Below are positions 58,646 to 64,000 of a stretch of DNA of 64,000 bases, in pieces. The stretch covers positions 65,378,929 to 65,442,928 of the forward strand of contig CM049312.1 of NCBI GenBank assembly GCA_026874595.1. The letters are read 5' to 3'. Under the pieces are notes generated by a model. The model saw only the letters and a program-made list of their open reading frames with translations, was not told the origin of the DNA and did not search any database. Origin of the DNA: Sipunculus nudus (taxonomy: Eukaryota; Annelida; Sipuncula; Golfingiida; Sipunculidae). Both the position numbers and the translations under genes were made by a program. Each line of letters begins with the position of its first letter. Position 1 is the first letter of the stretch.

Positions 58646-59647
58646 CTCCCTCTTTTTATATATGGGCTGTCCATATTTAACCGATCGAGTGGATTTCCAG
58701 TGATTCGTGTGACTAAAGACATATCGGGTAAGACATATATGTACGAAAGCAACTTTTGCTGCACATTCGGACTGAGCATAGCCTTACAGCAAATGTGAAA
58801 TTGGTATATTTGATCTATGCTTTTTTGTTTTTTTTGTTTTTCATATTCTACTAACTAAATGTTTGTTTACAGGCAATTTATTCAATAGTATAATACATTC
58901 TATAATCATTTCGTTCCAAAAAGTAAAAAAAAATCATATATCATGAAATAAAGACACACCCATTTATAATCAGCTTTAAACGGTTTATCAAATATATTTA
59001 AATATTTAATACATACAGCATGAATAACCGAGGAAATATCAAAGTACGTTGCAATTGTTGCTTTTTTTGCAATAAGGCTAACGATACAAACAAGGTTCCT
59101 TTACATCTCCTCGTCTGTCCTGACTCTTATATGACTGTAAATTAAAGGATAACTGATGTTTATAGTTAAAATTGAGATGAATGATCCTGCAATCATTAGT
59201 GAGGTAAGACTGCAACACTAAGCAGTCCTGAGCTACTGTTATAATACACATTTTGATGGTTAAGTCCATCAAATCTAATTTGTCGGTTTAGTTATGTATT
59301 ATAGTAGCTGCAATCATTGGTCCTAAAGAATGTTTAATAAACGAAAACAAAATTAGGATTGTAATTCTGGTATATAATTATCTGTTTTGATACACTTTTT
59401 GATAGAGCTTCCAATACTACATAAATATTTGATAAATATCTTTGCTTATGTTGCATGTGTGTAAGTGTAATATATTGTACTTTGGAAACAGATTCAGCCT
59501 TATGACAAAATTCAAGATATTAAATTAACATAATTATTTGCCACCAAAGGGTAAAATAGGATTCTAAACCGGGCTTTCCCATGTTTACATCTCGCCAGAC
59601 CCGATTTCAGTGTTTAGCCTCAATCACAGGATTTGAATCTGGACTGG

Positions 59648-59650
<3 letters not shown>

Positions 59651-59689
<39 letters not shown>
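59651..59689. repeat. (TA)n microsatellite
   Basis: 39 bp of TA in intron 2 of copy B. Confidence 0.95.
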
Positions 59690-59691
<2 letters not shown>

Positions 59692-59935
59692 TGACGGTCC
59701 TAGTGAGTCAATGTAATATGTAAAAGTGCATCGATTGACTTTTTAAAATGGGTGAATATACTTACTATTTTCTTCAAAGTAGCGTGAAATTAAGAACTTT
59801 CACTGATAAATAGAGAATGGGTAAGTATGGGAGGGAAATGGCTAACAATTCAAATTAAAAATACAAATATTATCAAAAGTTTTGAATGTTCAACATCAAA
59901 AATACGTCTACATAGCAGATTTTTTTTTCATTAAC

Positions 59936-60108
59936 CATATGCTTCATATTTGAAGGTGGTCCGTGGTTAACCTCCCGCCTGACTTTGTTGATCTCATCAG
60001 GCCTTACGTCTCGCATCTCCTGAGCGGTCATCCCGCCGTCTACGTCTTGAAGATAGTCCTGGGCTGTCACTGAGGTGACAGCGCAGGCTATAGCCAAAAG
60101 AAGCATAT
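59936..60108 (-). pseudogene. Copy B exon: signal peptide and CAP start, open frame
   Basis: 173 nt as in copy A, donor gttaat. An internal Met at the start of MLLLAIACAVTSVTAQ could replace the lost upstream start. Confidence 0.8.
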
Positions 60109-62096
60109 CTGGGAAAACACGGAAAACTTTGAACATTTGATTTAAAACTTTGAAAAGATATCCTTATCTAAATGTCTTTGAATTCAAGGATGTCGAACCC
60201 GCGGATTATACCTACATTTTTCTTACAGAAGTACATGAGACATATTCTATTAATTTTAGTGAACGTGTGCGTTCACACACCATAGATGCAAATATTGATA
60301 AAGCAATAGAAGACACCCATTTTTGTCTTGATCGAAACCTGTGTCTTAGGAAATATTATGATTATAACGTTCATCATCAGCATCAACAGCGGAAGTTGTT
60401 TGAATTGACTCTTAATTGACTAATTTTTTTCATATAAATTACAATAAACCATTTGAATTCAAGATAAAGGTTAGGGTAAAAAACAAACTGAGTACGTTTT
60501 AAAAAGAAGCTATCAGTAAAATCAATTGTCTAAAGGTATAACAACCTGGAAATATGTAACAAAAAGTGATTCCATTGACAAAACTGGGTACGAAAGGATT
60601 TTTTATAATTTATTCTTATTGATTATCGGGCGGACAGACATACAATGACTTTTTTTTTTTTAATTTTGCACAGCGGCTAAATTAAATATTTGGCTCATAG
60701 ATTAACATAGAATAACATATTATCAATGTTTAGGCTCCTCCATTCAATACTTCAATGGCGTATTAAACATACAAAAATAATGTACTTTATATTATATTAT
60801 ACCTCTACATTATTTGATGAATCATTTACCAATTTTGATTTAAAATGTCGTTCGAACTACCACAAGGTCTATGTAATGTGGGTTATCCAGGTAAAATCAA
60901 GGTCCATGAGATCTAATGGAAAGTACTTAAAATGCTGTATAAATGTTGTTTTAAAGAACAGCATGACGCTCTATTATGTAGAAAAACATAATTGAGACTA
61001 GATACATAGGCCCATTATGATTAAATGTATGAGACTTATCATCTAAGTAAGCATAATTAGTACGTTAACAGTTATCACAAATATATGAATGATGTATTGC
61101 ATCATTTAAGAAATTTAGATACTGTGGAATAGACGAATAAACACCCATCATTGACATAGTCACCCTGTATAACCAAAATACAAATCAAAAGTGGCAACCA
61201 CGTGTTATGTTTCATAAAATATAGTATAGCTTGTAGGGAAACTTCTTTCACAGTGAACCCCTGCTTGATCAGAACGAACTCGAGCTTGAAAGGATGTTAT
61301 AAAGTATGTTGCTCTTTTTAGGTTTCTTTGACATATATAGTATATGCCATTTGTAGAGATATTTGTTGCATGTAAAATTTATTGCCGAACCATTAAGAAA
61401 CAATCCAATTATGTTGTCATGGTAATAAAAATTTGAATATATACATTTATTATTATTTTTTAACTTTTAATTGAAGGGAATTAACTAAGACAACAGAAAT
61501 GTGGCTCTTTCATATTTTAATTTAAAGATTCCACAAAGTAGCCAATGATCAGTATTAGCAGTACATCCTAAGTCCTAAAGTGTAAACGAAACACCAATTT
61601 TCGTGTTTTTCAGCTTTCAGCGTCAAGCATGTGTTTGGTTTAGGCACAGTCTATATATAATAAAGACTAAAAACAAATCACATGGGCACTGCAAGGAGCT
61701 TCAAAATATTCAAAGCTACGACTGTTGAATTCGGCATGCGGATTCAGCGTTGAGAGATTTTCTATGTACCAACAGGGCAACATAGATATTGTTATGTGTC
61801 GCTCAAGGTTACCATGCGGAAATGTAAATATTTCACGTTGGCTTTTGTCTGACCAGCATTCCGCCTGACGGATGCGGTAGAAGGAATCCAGCATTATTCA
61901 TTTAGTCGGTAACAATATTGTCCGCATTCTGTATGCCACATTCCGCACATAAGGAATCTTAATTTAACGGACATTTCCCTGTACATGTTAGATTTCAGTA
62001 AATAAATACGATAAGATTAATATATATGAACTCACCCTTTTTCTTCTTGTCTACTCTGGAGAAGCCGAAGGTCTGCTGATATCCAAAGCAGACTCC

Positions 62097-62104
62097 CTTA
62101 TATA
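62097..62104 (-). promoter_or_regulatory. TATA box of copy B
   Basis: TATATAAG on the minus strand, at the same distance from exon 1 as in gene A. Confidence 0.55.
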
Positions 62105-62109
62105 CCATA

Positions 62110-64000
62110 AACTAAGAATGAACAATGCCTACGTATTTTACATATTATCCCTTATAGTAATCAGTTATTTCCGTCACATAAAAGCTACACTTGATAATAA
62201 TGATTGGCGCATAATCTAGAAATGTGATTAATACCTAGAAAAAAAAAACTGGTTCGACTGTTAAAGATTATGAATAACCCGGCGTTGAATGGTCAAGTGT
62301 TTCCCTATCTTTGTAGGGGAAGAATTTTCCAGGTAGATTCATTATGACATAGTTGTGTATTTGGATCTTAATGCAATTCATAATCACTTGCCCTTTCGCT
62401 GATCCAGGTAAACTAGCATGAATTTGCATAAAAGCAACGTTTAATATAAGAATTAATGGATCGACTTGGAAACCTTGGGGCTACTCATTTATTTGGTCAG
62501 ATTGACCTGTGGTCACGCATACGTAATTTCGCCTGATTTCCAAATAGCGGGTTTCGTTTCATTTGGTTTTAGAAAAGGGCACAAACACAAACACACATGT
62601 ATATATAATGTCCTTATGTTTTTAAGACGTTTCTCTCAATGCTCTCAATATGTATAGTACACGTGCACCATGTCATTCATTGCAGAATTATAGCTCCCTA
62701 TATACCCTTATTATTATTATTCACACTTTTATGTTGTACTTTTTATACATTTACGTGTGAGAATTTATGAATATGATAAGTACCTTGTTTTATACGTTTT
62801 ACCTGACACCAAAAATAATCCCTAAAGCTGAAGGATACCAGGATTTAGAAAAAGGAAGATTTCATCCAAGGAAGACTAATGATAAAACTTAATGTCCCGA
62901 GACTGAATAGAGAGGGTCCAGGCAGCAAATATTTGTCTGAAAGACGGAAGAAGCTTGTGGAGGGTAAAAACGGGGGTCCAGACGCTACTCTTGGTCCGCT
63001 TTGGGTTACCGAATTAACCTTGATTTATGGTGGAGAAAACTGTATCCGTGAAGGTCCAGTTTGTTTGATCTTAATTAGAACTTTGCCTTGAACTTACTTA
63101 TAAGTTAAAATGTAGGATTTTACCCACCTTTACATTTTCAATCACTGTTTGGTTGTTTTATATAGCAACAATGCCTGCTTTTAACAAGCAATGTCCTCAA
63201 AAGTGTAAATCATCATCGGGTGGCCCATTGTTCGGTTCCACCTGGAAAATGACACTGTCAATAAAAAAATTAGAGTGGCATTCACTCACACTTTTTTCTT
63301 CGATCTATGGCTAATTGATCTAACATGGATACCTGCTATCAACGGGCAGTATCCTTAAAAGTGAAAGCAATCAAATCTGGCTCACTAAAAGGCTGCATTT
63401 GAAGGCACAGTAGCAGCCCCGGACCGGGTATCATGAATTGAATCTCAGCCGAGGCAGTGAGATTTGTCGATCCAACAGGAGCGGTACATCGAGCCTGGTT
63501 GATTTATCGGGTAGGAATCACTGTCACGAATTCAGAAACAGGAATAGATCTCTGCAGGTGTATATAGTACATAGCTAAGCAAAAATAAAATAAAATGGAA
63601 GGGGTTACTTCAACCAAAAAAAAATTAATAAATAAAGCAGCCAAGGACTGGCCCATCCGCATGTTTTCCTCAAAACAATTCCTTGCCGTCAGATGTTTAA
63701 TTTGGTATAACAATATAAGATGTCATAAAATAAGGTTTTTTTCTTGGTCACAAACACTCTTTGTTTGTCATCGGTGACGTCATTGGTTTCACGCAAAATA
63801 GATGAACAGGACTTCAATTCAATTAAAAACACTATAAATTAGCTGTCTGGTTTAGCTTTGTTTTCAGTATTTAATTCATATTTGTGATAGCAGATTTGAT
63901 TATAATTGTCATTTTAAGAGTTATCATATTATAATTCTTTTCATCCAAATTGTTTTTGTTAACATATTATTAATCCAAATGTAATATTTTTGGTGATTAC
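62110..64000. other. Upstream flank of copy B
   Basis: No gene seen. It matches 13955-19820 of arm A inverted, but lacks the TTAA element and the 2.4-kb segment. It has about 350 bp of its own near 63125-63500. Confidence 0.6.

Larger units (their letters stand above)
43891..62039 (-). pseudogene. Copy B: decayed inverted copy of the CAP/EGF/W-module gene
   Basis: Remnant exons, 5' to 3' on the minus strand: 62039-62036, 60108-59936, 58351-58218, 57611-57507, 57120-57032, 56521-56385, 54995-54957, 50676-50581, 49812-49717, 47870-47746, 47450-47328, 47001-46861, 46411-46289, 44710-44573, 43982-43891. Damage against copy A: start ATG is AAG (62037-62039); exon 57507-57611 is 105 instead of 106 nt; GAGAAGAAA has become GAGAAGTAA (56482-56484); the micro-exon has acceptor AT and donor GC; the ShK-like and next EGF exons are deleted; exon 49717-49812 has acceptor AA; exon 47746-47870 lost 1 nt; exon 44573-44710 has a Trp to TGA stop (44661-44663). 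Several cysteines are also lost. The TATA box, signal exon and 3' UTR survive, so it may still be transcribed. Confidence 0.85.
41266..64000. repeat. Arm B of the inverted duplication (continues past the window)
   Basis: Reverse-complement match to arm A across the whole span, including every surviving exon, promoter and 3' UTR. It is shorter than arm A through exon deletions, loss of part of the LINE and lack of the TTAA element, partly offset by a Ngaro-like element and a 696-bp insertion. The outer end lies beyond 64000. Confidence 0.85.

Noticed and set aside
58425-58798. Leucine/serine-rich frame (and 23860-24201 in reverse)
   Set aside because: It spans a CT microsatellite in an intron and is not supported by splice sites.
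41266-64000. Arm B as an assembly artefact (misjoined second haplotype)
   Set aside because: Not excluded, but the heavy decay confined to B, arm-specific insertions with clean target sites, and inverted placement around a partly shared spacer fit a true duplication better.

Overview
This is AT-rich, intron-rich animal nuclear DNA with GT-AG introns, TATA promoters, long TA microsatellites, LINE and tyrosine-recombinase retroelements and a SINE-like repeat. The protein family (secreted CAP domain with EGF-like, ShK-like and other cysteine-rich modules) and the transposon mix suggest a marine invertebrate, perhaps a mollusc. The species cannot be read from the sequence.

The window is dominated by three copies of one gene. 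Copy 0 (+, 214-8290) is the 3' part of a gene whose 5' end lies outside the window. Copy A (+, 19888-37997) looks complete: 16 coding exons and 604 residues, with signal peptide, CAP domain, cysteine linker, EGF-like, ShK-like, two EGF-like modules, then alternating unknown six-cysteine modules (here called W modules) and EGF-like modules, ending in a truncated EGF. Copy B (-, 62039-43891) is a decayed copy with a lost start codon, two frameshifts, stops, splice-site losses and deleted exons. All internal junctions from the linker onward are phase 1, so modules can be gained or lost without breaking frame. Copy 0 has three W+EGF cassettes in tandem where copy A has one.

Copies A and B are the arms of a large inverted duplication (about 13955-39783 against 41266-64000, the latter running off the window) around a spacer of about 1.5 kb that holds SINE-like repeats. 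Copy 0 shares exons and downstream flank with A up to about 11.04 kb / 40.68 kb. Mobile elements date the events: a LINE in an intron of A and B is absent from copy 0, so it arrived before the A/B inversion. A 1.9-kb TTAA-flanked element is only in arm A. A Ngaro/DIRS-like retrotransposon and a 696-bp insertion are only in arm B.

Layout: 1-8.96 kb copy 0; 9-11.04 kb its downstream flank, with a 272-bp tandem duplication; 11.04-13.95 kb no gene seen, with a degenerate ~60-bp tandem repeat; 13.95-19.8 kb upstream flank of A with the TTAA element; 19.82-38.6 kb gene A; 38.6-39.78 kb downstream flank; 39.78-41.27 kb spacer; 41.27-43.3 kb arm B flank with the 696-bp insertion; 43.3-62.1 kb pseudogene B with LINE and Ngaro elements; 62.1-64 kb upstream flank of B. 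All exon boundaries and arm comparisons were made by eye, without alignment or transcript data.
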